From NCBI GenBank assembly GCA_903872345.1, contig CAIQKM010000136.1, positions 1 through 64,000 of the forward strand: a stretch of 64,000 nt of DNA, given 5' to 3'. A model generated the notes under the pieces. The model made no database searches, had not been told where the DNA came from, and saw only the letters and a list, made by a program, of their open reading frames with translations. The DNA is from an uncultured Verrucomicrobia subdivision 3 bacterium (GTDB lineage Bacteria; Verrucomicrobiota; Verrucomicrobiia; Limisphaerales; UBA11358). The position numbers and the translations under genes are program-made. How positions within the stretch are numbered: position 1 is the first letter of the stretch; the number at the start of each line of letters is the position of its first letter. Positions 46,015-57,377 of the stretch are shown one piece after another.

Positions 46015-49000
46015 ATGAAGACTCGAAAATACATTTTGGTCGCCGGCCTGTTCGCAATGGTCGGGTTGATGGCGCGCGCCGGCGTCACCATCACGGTGGG
46101 GCACGTTGGCAACGATGATGCCCGGCCCGGATTTAAGCTCCCCAACGTACCGCCTCCGGCACCGGCGAACGCCGCCCGGAACGCGAAGGTGGAGATTGTG
46201 GACGGTGACAGCGATCCGGCCGGTGGTGGCGTGGACCGGTTGACGGATGGGCAGCTTCCCGGGCAGGCCGATGATCCCGAGCAGAATTTCTTCTTCAACG
46301 CCGGGTCACCGGGCGGACGTTTGCGCTTCGACCTCGGCAGTGTCCAAACCGTCCGCCAGGTAAACACCTATTCGTGGCATCCGGGTATGCGCGGCCCGCA
46401 GGTGTACGATCTCTATGCCAGCACTGGCACCGCCGCCGACTTTAATATTGCCCCCCAATTGGGCACGGACCCGGCCATGTGTGGCTGGCGTTTGGTGGCC
46501 CGGGTGGATACCACGTCGCCCAACGCCAGCGAGAATGGCGGACAATACGGTGTGAGCATCGCCGACACGGATGGCGCCTTGGGTAAATACCGTTACCTGC
46601 TGTTTGATGTGAGTCGCACCGAGGAGGCCGATGGTTTTGGCAATACTTTTTACAGCGAGATTAACGTGATCGCCAGTGGGACTCCGGCGGCACCGGCGGC
46701 CGTGGCCAAGGCGATTCCGTCCGCTCCCATCGATGAGTCGCTGCCCATCGTGGGCACGGACGCGCATGGACATGCTTACCCCGGTGCTACCGTTCCCTTT
46801 GGTATGGTCCAGCTCAGTCCGGATACCACCACCCAAGGCTGGGATGGCAGTTCGGGTTATCATTATCGGGATTCAACCATTCTTGGTTTCAGTCACACTC
46901 ATTTGAGCGGCACCGGCTGCGGTTGTCTGGGCGACGTCCTGTTGATGCCCACCGTCGGCCCGGTCCGGCTCGATGCCGGTACGTCGGGGCAGGGGTATGC
47001 CTCGCGTTTCTCGCACGATCAGGAGCACGCCACACCCGGCAGTTACGCCGTGTTCCTCCAAGACCCGAAAGTGGCCGTGGAACTGACCGCCTCCGCCCGT
47101 TGCGGTTTCCACAAGTACACTTTCCCCGCCTCCGATCAGTCGCACATCATTTTGGATCTGGTGCACAGTGTCGGCAACGATCCGGTGGATGCCTCACTTC
47201 AGGTCGAGGGCAATGACACCATCAGCGGCTATCGCTTTTCAAACGGTTGGGGCGGCCGGCGTGCCATCTATTTTGTGATGCAATTTTCCCGGCCGTTCGA
47301 CTCCTTCAGCCTGGAGCAGGACGGCACCTTGCTGGCCAATGGGGTTCGTGCATCCCATGCCCGGAACGTCAAAGGCTACGTCAGCTACAAGACGACTGCC
47401 GGCGAGGCGGTGCTGGTCAAAGTCGGCATTTCCGGCACCGGCATTGACGGGGCACGCAAAAATCTGGCGGCCGAAATTCCCGGCTGGAATTTCAATTCGG
47501 TTCGGTCCGCCGCCATCAAGCAATGGCAGCAGGTGTTCAACTCCGTTCAGGTTCAGTCGTTTGATCCGCACGTGCGCGCCACTTTCTATGCCAATCTGTA
47601 TTTATCCTGCCTGGCCCCGACAATCTTTAATGACGTGGATGGCACCTATCGCGGTTATGATCATCAAAATCATGCCGGAACCAACTTTCAAAACTACACC
47701 ACATTTTCCATCTGGGACATCTACCGCGCCGAATGGCCGTTACTTACCCTGCTTCATCCGGGCCGGGTCAATGACATGGTGCAATCCATGCTCGCCGAAT
47801 ATAACGAACTGGGCCAGCACACCACGCCCATCTGGCCGCTGTGCGCCAATGAAACTTGGTGCATGATCGGCTACCACTCGGTGGACATGATCGCCCAGGC
47901 CTATTTCGCCGGGTTCCGCGGTTTCGATGTCGAGGCTGCCTACCAAGCCATGCGCGACACTGCCATGCAGAATCGCAACGGCCTGCGCACGTACAAGGAA
48001 TCCGGCTATGTCGCCTCCCGACCGGGCGCGGCGGCCACGTCCTGCACCATCGAATATTCGTTCGATGACTGGTGCATTGCGCGGCTCGCCGAGACCTTGA
48101 ACAAGCCGGAGGACGCCCAACTGTTTTACCGGCGCGCCGCGAACTACCGGAACCTGTTTGACCGCACCACGGGTTTCTTCCGGGGCCGGAAAGCCGGCGG
48201 CGTCTGGCGTTCTCCCTTTGTCACCAACGCGCTGGTGGGCGATGAATACACGGAAGCCGATGCCTGGCAGTATGCCTTCGCCATCCAGCAGGATGTCCCC
48301 GGCATGATTTCGCTCTACGGCGGCGATCAGGGCTTTGTGCAAAAGCTGGATGCCCTCTTTGCCGCCGATTCTTTTATCCGCACCAGCATACCCGACATCA
48401 GCGGCCTGATCGGTCAATACTCGCAGGGGGACGAACAATGCCACCATGTCGCCTACCTCTACGATTACGCCGGGGTGCCCGCGAAAACCCAGCAGCATGT
48501 GCGTGAAGTCATGGCCACGCTGTATGACGACACCCCCGCCGGCCAGTGCGGCAATGTGGATTGCGGCCAAATGGCTGCCTGGTATGTGTTCAGCGCCCTC
48601 GGGTTTTATCCCCTGAACCCGGACAGCGGCGTCTATGCCATCGGCAGTCCGGTGGTGACCAAGGCCGTTGTTCATCTGGACCGGGACATGTATCACGGTC
48701 GCACTTTCACCGTCATCGCCCGGAATAATAACGCCACAAATATTTACATTCAATCCGCCACCTTGAATGGCACCCCGCTGACCAAGCCCTGGCTCACCAC
48801 GGCGCAGATTACCGCCGGTGGCACGCTCGTGTTTGAGATGGGTTCGCAGCCCAATCTGGCCTGGGGCGCAGCTCCGGCGGACCGTCCGCCGGCCACCATG
48901 CCGGCGGGTTTCATTTATCCGGCTTTGCCCGCTCCGGCTGCGGATCAACCGGCGAAATTGTCGCTGCCCATCCATGTGGTGTGCGGCAGTGATGAACCGG

Positions 49001-50115
49001 TGGGCGAATTCGTACCCGACCCGGAGGTGGTTCCCGCCGGCATGAACCATGCTGATGCGACCATTGACACCAGCGCGGCGCACGCCGCGCCGGCGGCGGT
49101 GTATCAGAGTGAATGCTATGGGCAGGATTTCGCCTTCAACTTTCCGGTGCCGGCCGGGCAACGTTATTTGGTGCGCCTGCATTTTGCCGAAATCTTCGAC
49201 AACGGCGCGGGCTCCCGCCTCGAAAACATTCAGATTAACGCCAAACCAGTGCTGACCCGGTTTGATATTTTTGCCGTCGCCGGCGGCCTGAATAAAGCCG
49301 TTGTCCGGGAATTTCCCGACATAGTTCCGGACGCCCAGGGCAAAATTGTCATTCGCGTCGCCGCCGCTTCGGATAGTCCCGATCAAAATGCCAAGATCTG
49401 CGGCATTGAAATTCTGCCGGCGGGCGGCATTCCGCCGTCGCAATTTACCGTCAAGACGGCGGATGGCAAATGTGACATTACCATCAACACCGCTGCCGCG
49501 CCGGAATTGCAAGCCTGGGCGCACGACCGGCTCGCCCCCGTGCTGGCGGAGCAGTATCCCAAGATCGTGGCAATTCTGCCCAGCGCAAGTTTCACCGCCC
49601 CGGATCATTTTAGCATCACGCTCAAACCCATGGATGGCGTGGCCTTCACCGCCGGCAATCGCGTCGTGGCCAATTCGGTCTGGCTGAAATCCGAGCTGAA
49701 GGGTGAAGCCATCGGTTCACTCGTACACGAAGCCGTGCATGTTGTCCAGCAAGTGGGCGGTCATGGCGGGGAAAATCCCGGCTGGATTATCGAGGGCACC
49801 GCCGATTACATCCGCTGGTTCAAGTATGAACCGCAGAGCCACGGAGCCGACCTCGTCTGGCTGCGCCGGTTGCGGCATTTTTCCGGACACTATGACGACA
49901 GCTACCGGATCACCGCCAACTTCCTCAACTGGGTGTCCGAAAAATATGATCCCAACATTGTCACGCAATTGAACGCCGCCATGCGCGAAGGCACTTATGA
50001 CGCCAGTCTGTGGTCGCACTTCACCGGCAAAACCGCGCCCGAACTTGGCGCCGAATGGAAGGCCGACATCGAAGCGCAACTTGCGCCGACGAAAGCGTCC
50101 GCCCCGGAAAAATAG
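46015..50115 (+). CDS. GH92 alpha-mannosidase fused to malectin-like and BSP-type metallopeptidase-like domains
   Basis: The protein has 1366 residues with a signal peptide ending LMARA-G. Residues 25-225 form a discoidin-like domain (DRLTDGQLPG, YSWHPGMRGPQVYDLYAST). Residues 240-985 are a complete GH92 unit (GTDAHGHAYPGATVPFGMVQ, FSHTHLSGTGCGCLGD, GNVDCGQMAAWYVFS). After a Pro/Ala linker, residues 990-1130 look malectin-like (YLVRLHFAEIFDNGAG, VRFREF-type strands, KICGIEILPAGG). Residues 1140-1350 match the basic secretory protein peptidase-like family: VHEAVHVVQQ (His1238, an HExxH site) and WIIEGTADYIRW. One chain would thus combine mannose removal, carbohydrate binding and a possible protease, suggesting glycoproteins as substrate. 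Catalysis by the last domain is not proven in this family. It converges on rdgB. Confidence 0.88.
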   Translation: MKTRKYILVAGLFAMVGLMARAGVTITVGHVGNDDARPGFKLPNVPPPAPANAARNAKVEIVDGDSDPAGGGVDRLTDGQLPGQADDPEQNFFFNAGSPGGRLRFDLGSVQTVRQVNTYSWHPGMRGPQVYDLYASTGTAADFNIAPQLGTDPAMCGWRLVARVDTTSPNASENGGQYGVSIADTDGALGKYRYLLFDVSRTEEADGFGNTFYSEINVIASGTPAAPAAVAKAIPSAPIDESLPIVGTDAHGHAYPGATVPFGMVQLSPDTTTQGWDGSSGYHYRDSTILGFSHTHLSGTGCGCLGDVLLMPTVGPVRLDAGTSGQGYASRFSHDQEHATPGSYAVFLQDPKVAVELTASARCGFHKYTFPASDQSHIILDLVHSVGNDPVDASLQVEGNDTISGYRFSNGWGGRRAIYFVMQFSRPFDSFSLEQDGTLLANGVRASHARNVKGYVSYKTTAGEAVLVKVGISGTGIDGARKNLAAEIPGWNFNSVRSAAIKQWQQVFNSVQVQSFDPHVRATFYANLYLSCLAPTIFNDVDGTYRGYDHQNHAGTNFQNYTTFSIWDIYRAEWPLLTLLHPGRVNDMVQSMLAEYNELGQHTTPIWPLCANETWCMIGYHSVDMIAQAYFAGFRGFDVEAAYQAMRDTAMQNRNGLRTYKESGYVASRPGAAATSCTIEYSFDDWCIARLAETLNKPEDAQLFYRRAANYRNLFDRTTGFFRGRKAGGVWRSPFVTNALVGDEYTEADAWQYAFAIQQDVPGMISLYGGDQGFVQKLDALFAADSFIRTSIPDISGLIGQYSQGDEQCHHVAYLYDYAGVPAKTQQHVREVMATLYDDTPAGQCGNVDCGQMAAWYVFSALGFYPLNPDSGVYAIGSPVVTKAVVHLDRDMYHGRTFTVIARNNNATNIYIQSATLNGTPLTKPWLTTAQITAGGTLVFEMGSQPNLAWGAAPADRPPATMPAGFIYPALPAPAADQPAKLSLPIHVVCGSDEPVGEFVPDPEVVPAGMNHADATIDTSAAHAAPAAVYQSECYGQDFAFNFPVPAGQRYLVRLHFAEIFDNGAGSRLENIQINAKPVLTRFDIFAVAGGLNKAVVREFPDIVPDAQGKIVIRVAAASDSPDQNAKICGIEILPAGGIPPSQFTVKTADGKCDITINTAAAPELQAWAHDRLAPVLAEQYPKIVAILPSASFTAPDHFSITLKPMDGVAFTAGNRVVANSVWLKSELKGEAIGSLVHEAVHVVQQVGGHGGENPGWIIEGTADYIRWFKYEPQSHGADLVWLRRLRHFSGHYDDSYRITANFLNWVSEKYDPNIVTQLNAAMREGTYDASLWSHFTGKTAPELGAEWKADIEAQLAPTKASAPEK

Positions 50116-50185
50116 ACCAATGATGGGAAAGTTTGGAGTTCCGGCTTCAGCCGGTTCCCCGTCCCTGTCGCATTGGTGAAACGCC

Positions 50186-50836
50186 CTATTTCAGAAATTC
50201 TTTCAGCTTCACCAGCGCATGGGCGCGGTGGCTGATGCGGTCTTTCACGGACTCACCGAGTTCCGCAAAGGATTCGGTGAAACCATTCGGCACAAATAGC
50301 GGGTCATAGCCAAAACCATGCCGGCCGCTGGCGACGGTCTGTATGCGCCCTTCGCAGGCGCCATCAAAACATTCAACGTTCTGGATTCTCAATTTCTGAT
50401 CGGCCGGATGCGCGAGCGCCAGCACGCAGCGGAAACGCGCGGTGCGTTTTTCCGGCGGCAGGTCGCCGAGCAGGCGCAGGAGTTTGGCATTGTTTTCGGC
50501 GTCAGGGGAATTACCTGGGTGACCGGTATCGAGCGCGGCGAAACGGGCGGAATAAACGCCGGGCGCACCGTTCAGGGCATCCACTTCCAAACCCGAATCA
50601 TCGGCCAGCACGTAAAACGCGCCGGGATCCAATTCGAGCGTCCAGTTTTTGGCCAGCCACAGGGCGATTTCAAACGCTTTCTTCGCGGCGTTGCCGGCAA
50701 AGGTATCGGCATCCTCCACCACGGGCGGCGCGGCGGGAAAGTCGTTCAGGGTCAGGTAAAGATGGCGGCTCCCGAGGATGGCGCGAATCTCGGCGGTCTT
50801 ATGTTGGTTGCGGGTGGCAAGCAGCAGCGTTTTCAT
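50186..50836 (-). CDS. rdgB: Non-canonical purine NTP pyrophosphatase (XTP/dITP diphosphatase, RdgB/HAM1)
   Basis: The ATG at 50836 gives 216 residues starting MKTLLLATRNQHKTAEI, as normal for the family. A longer frame upstream would overlap the divergent GH27 start and lacks conservation. Motifs are the substrate loop TRNQHK, catalytic ADDSGLEVDALNGAPGVYSARF, and SGRHGFGYDPLFVP. The insertion GKLLRLLGDLPPEKRTARFRCV-type region is typical. It hydrolyses dITP, XTP and ITP to monophosphates and so keeps deaminated purines out of DNA and RNA; the enzyme is cytosolic. It is a housekeeping gene between secreted glycosidase genes and is divergent from the GH27 gene by 74 bases, so the two probably have back-to-back promoters. 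Confidence 0.95.
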   Translation of the reverse strand: MKTLLLATRNQHKTAEIRAILGSRHLYLTLNDFPAAPPVVEDADTFAGNAAKKAFEIALWLAKNWTLELDPGAFYVLADDSGLEVDALNGAPGVYSARFAALDTGHPGNSPDAENNAKLLRLLGDLPPEKRTARFRCVLALAHPADQKLRIQNVECFDGACEGRIQTVASGRHGFGYDPLFVPNGFTESFAELGESVKDRISHRAHALVKLKEFLK

Positions 50837-50910
50837 GCGCGGGGAGAATACCACAAAATATCGGTCAGGCGAGCTTGACAGCGGAAATTTCTGTACGGCA
50901 AACTCATGGG

Positions 50911-52965
50911 ATGAAATCAAAACGAATGGGCCGGGGGCGTGTGCTTCCCGGGGGTAACGCATGGATGATTTCCGTGCTGGCTTCACTCGCGGTCGCTTCG
51001 GCTTCCGCCGACACCGTTTGGCTGGATAGTCTGAACGTCGGCCTCGCTACGCAAGGGTATGGTGAACCGCACAAGAACGTCACGGTAGATGGCCACAAAC
51101 TGACCATGGGCGGCAAGACGTTCGATCATGGTTTCGGCACCCATGCCGAGAGTCATCTGCAACTCAATCTGGCCGGCGGCAGCACCGCATTCACCGCCAC
51201 CGTCGGCGTGGATGACGAAGTGGGCGATGGCCAGGGCAGCGTGGAATTCATCGTCAAAGGCGATGGCAAAGCGCTCTGGCAAAGCGGTGTTCTGCACAAG
51301 GGCGATGCCGCGAAGGCTGTCTCCGTGGATCTGGCCGGAGTGAAAACCCTCGTGCTTGAAGTGACGGATGGCGGCGACGGCATCGATTTCGACCATGCCG
51401 ACTGGGCCGACGCCAAGTTTGAAACCACCGGCGCCGCGCCCGTGGCGGTTGCCGCCGAGGCAGTCGCGGCTGTGGCCCCGTACATTTTGACCCCGCCGGA
51501 AGCCGCCACACCGCGCATCAATGGTCCGAATGTTTTTGGCGTGCGTCCCGGTTCGCCGTTTCTGTACACCATTCCCGCTACCGGCGAACGGCCGATGAAG
51601 TTTTCCGCCAAGGGTCTGCCCTCCGGCCTGAAGCTGGACCGCAAGACCGGCCAGATTACCGGCAGCTTGAAGACGAAGGGCGAATTCAACGTCACCCTCG
51701 GCGCCAAGAATGACCTCGGCCAGGATGCCAAGAAATTCCGCATTGTCTGTGGTGATCAGATCGCGCTCACTCCGCAGATGGGCTGGAACAGTTGGAACTG
51801 CTTTGCCAATGCCGTGTCCGCCGACCGCGTGAAACGCGCCGCCGATGCCATGGTTAAGAGCGGCCTCATCAACCACGGCTGGACCTATATCAACATTGAT
51901 GACTTCTGGGAAAATCATCGCGATTCCAAGGATCCGACGCTGCATGGTGAATTCCGTGACGCCCAAGGCAACATTGTGCCCAACGTCCGTTTCCCCGACA
52001 TGGCCGGACTGTCCAGCTATGTGCATGGCCTGGGCCTGAAGATCGGTCTTTACTCCTCGCCCGGACCGTGGACCTGCGGCGGTTGCACCGCGAGCTGGCA
52101 GCATGAACAGCAGGATGCCCAGACCTACGCCAAGTGGGGTTTTGATTATTTGAAGTACGACTGGTGCAGCTACGGCAGCATTGCCGATGGCGAGGATCCC
52201 ACGGCCAAGAACGTTCCGCTTTGGGGCAAAAAAGCCAAGGATGACGCCGGTGCCATCTATCCCTACACGGTCATGGGCAAATATCTCCGTGAACAAAATC
52301 GCGACATTCTCTTCAGCCTGTGCCAGTACGGCATGGCGGATGTTTGGAAATGGGGCGCAACGGTGAACGGCAATTCCTGGCGCACCACCGGCGACATCAC
52401 CGACACGTGGCGCAGCATGAGCGGCATCGGTTTCAAGCAGGACAAGGCGGCGCCGTATGCCGGTCCCGGCCATTGGAATGATCCGGACATGCTCATTGTC
52501 GGCCAGGTCGGCTGGGGCCATCTGCATCCCACGCGGCTGACGCCGGATGAACAGTACACGCACATCAGTCTCTGGTGCCTGCTTTCCGCGCCGCTGCTGA
52601 TCGGCTGCGACATGGAGCAATTTGATGCCTTCACCCTGAGCCTCCTGAGCAACGACGAAGTGCTCGCGCTCGATCAGGACGCCCTCGGCAAGGAAGCGCA
52701 GACCGTGCTGAAGATTGACAACATTTCGATCTATGAAAAAGAACTGGAAGACGGCAGCCGCGCGCTGGGCTTCTTCAATCTTGGAACCGCGCCGGTGACG
52801 CTCGACTTCAATCAGCTTGCCCAGCTCGGTTTCAAAGGCAATCAGCAGGTGCGTGATTTGTGGCGGCAGAAGGATGTGACCGTGGTGGATGCCGCCACCG
52901 GTTCACTGCCGCTCACCGTGCCGGCGCACGGCGTGGTGCTCTACAAGCTTACAACGGTGAAATAA
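50911..52965 (+). CDS. GH27 alpha-galactosidase with NPCBM and putative Ig domain
   Basis: The ATG at 50911 starts a signal peptide ending ASASA-D. The protein has 684 residues. Residues 35-170 are an NPCBM carbohydrate-binding domain (VWLDSLNVGLATQGYGEPHKN, FDHGFGTHAES). Residues 190-280 form a small He_PIG-type Ig domain (KFSAKGLPSGLKLD, GQITGSLKTKGEF). The GH27 barrel begins LTPQMGWNSWNCF. The nucleophile is Asp417 in YLKYDWCSYG, and the acid/base is Asp498 in GDITDTW. The C-terminal beta domain ends the chain. It should remove terminal alpha-galactose from oligo- or polysaccharides outside the cytoplasm. It ends at a strong bidirectional terminator shared with secA. Confidence 0.95.
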   Translation: MKSKRMGRGRVLPGGNAWMISVLASLAVASASADTVWLDSLNVGLATQGYGEPHKNVTVDGHKLTMGGKTFDHGFGTHAESHLQLNLAGGSTAFTATVGVDDEVGDGQGSVEFIVKGDGKALWQSGVLHKGDAAKAVSVDLAGVKTLVLEVTDGGDGIDFDHADWADAKFETTGAAPVAVAAEAVAAVAPYILTPPEAATPRINGPNVFGVRPGSPFLYTIPATGERPMKFSAKGLPSGLKLDRKTGQITGSLKTKGEFNVTLGAKNDLGQDAKKFRIVCGDQIALTPQMGWNSWNCFANAVSADRVKRAADAMVKSGLINHGWTYINIDDFWENHRDSKDPTLHGEFRDAQGNIVPNVRFPDMAGLSSYVHGLGLKIGLYSSPGPWTCGGCTASWQHEQQDAQTYAKWGFDYLKYDWCSYGSIADGEDPTAKNVPLWGKKAKDDAGAIYPYTVMGKYLREQNRDILFSLCQYGMADVWKWGATVNGNSWRTTGDITDTWRSMSGIGFKQDKAAPYAGPGHWNDPDMLIVGQVGWGHLHPTRLTPDEQYTHISLWCLLSAPLLIGCDMEQFDAFTLSLLSNDEVLALDQDALGKEAQTVLKIDNISIYEKELEDGSRALGFFNLGTAPVTLDFNQLAQLGFKGNQQVRDLWRQKDVTVVDAATGSLPLTVPAHGVVLYKLTTVK

Positions 52966-52984
52966 GCGGCCGTTAAATTAAAAC

Positions 52985-53020
52985 AAAACCGCCCGCGATT
53001 GACATCGCGGGCGGTTTTTT
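52985..53020. terminator. Strong bidirectional intrinsic terminator between GH27 and secA
   Basis: A perfect 15-bp stem (52985-52999 with 53004-53018) encloses a TGAC loop. Its GC-rich core CCGCCCGCG is flanked by AAAA on the left and TTTTTTG on the right, so it can end transcription of the GH27 gene on the plus strand and of secA on the minus strand. Confidence 0.93.
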
Positions 53021-53038
53021 GTTTTTCAAATTGCCGGC

Positions 53039-56140
<3,102 letters not shown>

Positions 56141-56346
56141 GCTACGCTAACGGAGGCATAGCGTCAAAACGAATCGCATTCGCATAGATTACGTTGGCAC
56201 CGGTGCGGGCGGATGTTGGGCTTTAACGCAAAGGCGCGGAGTCGCAAAGGCGCAAAGGGGGAATTCCGGGGAGAGATGCCGATTGCTGGTTGGCAGATTT
56301 GGTGGTTGCTGCGCCCGGGGACGCGCGCGCTCTGGAAATTTGGCGT

Positions 56347-56890
56347 TTGCCTTGATTAGACACGATAAGCCTTGATTGCTGGGTTTTTTGCCTTGATTAG
56401 GCTTGATGGCGGGGGACATCGGGAACGGTTCCCGGATTTCGGTGATCGGGAAGGCAGGGGGCGGGAACCGCGAAATACGCGAAACACGCGAAAGGGGGGA
56501 CAGGACAGTTTGATTTGGTTTGATTTGCCTTGATTGCTGGGGAAAGCATCAGGTTTTGTGTCTCGGCTCTCGGATTTCGGAGACCGGGAAGGCAGTGGAA
56601 GGGATAACCGCGAAATACGCAAAACACGCGAAAATGGGATTTTGACCGTTTGCCTTGATTTGCCTTGATGAGGCACAATTGCTGGGGTTTCTGCCTTGAT
56701 TGGCGACAGGGGGCGCAAACGGGGATTGATTGGTGATGACGCTCGCCCTCACCTGTGTCCTCTCCCCCAGGAGAGGATTTCTCCTTGGTAAACGTTTTGC
56801 CATCCGTCTGCCGGTCCGCCCAATCCAGCGGGTGGTTGGCTGAATGGACGGCTGTTTGAAAATATGGCGTTTGCCTTGATTTGCCTTGAT
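56347..56890. repeat. Cluster of short TTGCCTTGATT repeats in imperfect tandem units
   Basis: TTGCCTTGATT or a near copy occurs about ten times (56347, 56370, 56389, 56526, 56650, 56660, 56692, 56870, 56881), often followed by TGCTGGG. Two longer units repeat as well: CGGATTTCGG...GGGAAGGCAG...ACCGCGAAATACGC runs at about 56432-56490 and again at about 56571-56630. The unit length is near 140 bases. This looks like an expanding non-coding repeat family, not CRISPR, because spacers and repeats are irregular. Confidence 0.65.
56758..56777. repeat. Short inverted repeat TCCTCTCC-N4-GGAGAGGA
   Basis: A perfect 8-bp stem with a CCCA loop, preceded by GCCCTCACCTGTG. Sequences of this CTCTCCCCCAGGAGAG type recur in intergenic regions of many bacteria as REP-like elements. 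The function is unknown. Confidence 0.5.
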
Positions 56891-56912
56891 AAGGTTTGAT
56901 GCCGGGAATTTC

Positions 56913-56932
56913 AAATCTCAAATTTGAGATTT
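56913..56932. repeat. Perfect 20-base palindrome
   Basis: AAATCTCAAATTTGAGATTT is fully self-complementary and AT-rich in a GC-rich setting. It is embedded in a longer alternation of TTTCAAATCTC/GAGATTTCAAATT. Similar FEISNLRFEIS-coding repeats are found as spurious ORFs in many genomes. No regulatory role is evident. Confidence 0.6.
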
Positions 56933-57377
56933 CAAATTGACCGAGCTCCGTGCGAAGGCGGGTGCCGGGATGGGGCAACGAAAAACCGTGCCGGACGGGC
57001 GCGCCAAGGTGGGGCGGGTCAACCGGGCGCAAGTTTGGCCGTGACGGTAAGTTTACCATGTAAACCTCCAGCGGGTTAATATAGCACGGGTTTTGAAATG
57101 TCAAATGAGTGGGCGGGAATTTTTTGGGCGCAGTTTGTGTCATTGCCCCCGTTTTCCAACTGACCGGAGCGCGGCATTTGCGTTTATCTGCAAATCTTGA
57201 TTACCGACCTGCCTGCCTGATACGCTTTGTCCATCATTGAACTTGCCGTGAACTGGGTAGCCGTAACCGCCATGGTGTGGAAGGGTTCGGCCGGGTCGAT
57301 GAATTATAACGTAATCACTTAAGTTGGAGTCTCGTTATCTCGTCTCCTACGGGCTGTGGGTAAGCATGGAATGAATT

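Larger units (their letters stand above)
56141..57377. other. Gene-free, repeat-rich spacer between secA and GH2
   Basis: No credible gene was found in this 1.24 kb. Minus-strand frames of up to 248 codons are artefacts of short repeats. The spacer holds runs of TTTGCCTTGATT, two copies of a segment with CGCGAAATACGC, an ACGCAAAGGCGC-type repeat (56225-56258), a TCCTCTCC hairpin (56758-56777) and a 20-base palindrome (56913-56932). The secA promoter should lie at its left end and the GH2 promoter at its right end (57180-57377), but neither could be placed. Confidence 0.6.

Noticed and set aside
50837-50986. N-terminal extension of RdgB by 50 residues
   Set aside because: It would overlap the start of the divergent GH27 gene, and the conserved family start MKTLLLATRN is at 50836.
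50983-52620. 545-codon minus-strand frame opposite the GH27 gene
   Set aside because: GH27 catalytic motifs on the plus strand are unambiguous; the minus frame is a codon shadow.
56347-56890. Possible CRISPR array
   Set aside because: The short repeats are irregularly spaced, sometimes adjacent, and of variable length; no uniform spacers and no cas genes are seen.
56397-57143. 248-codon minus-strand frame in the repeat spacer
   Set aside because: It is produced by translated short repeats (LIKANQGK-type strings) and has no domain; such frames are common artefacts.
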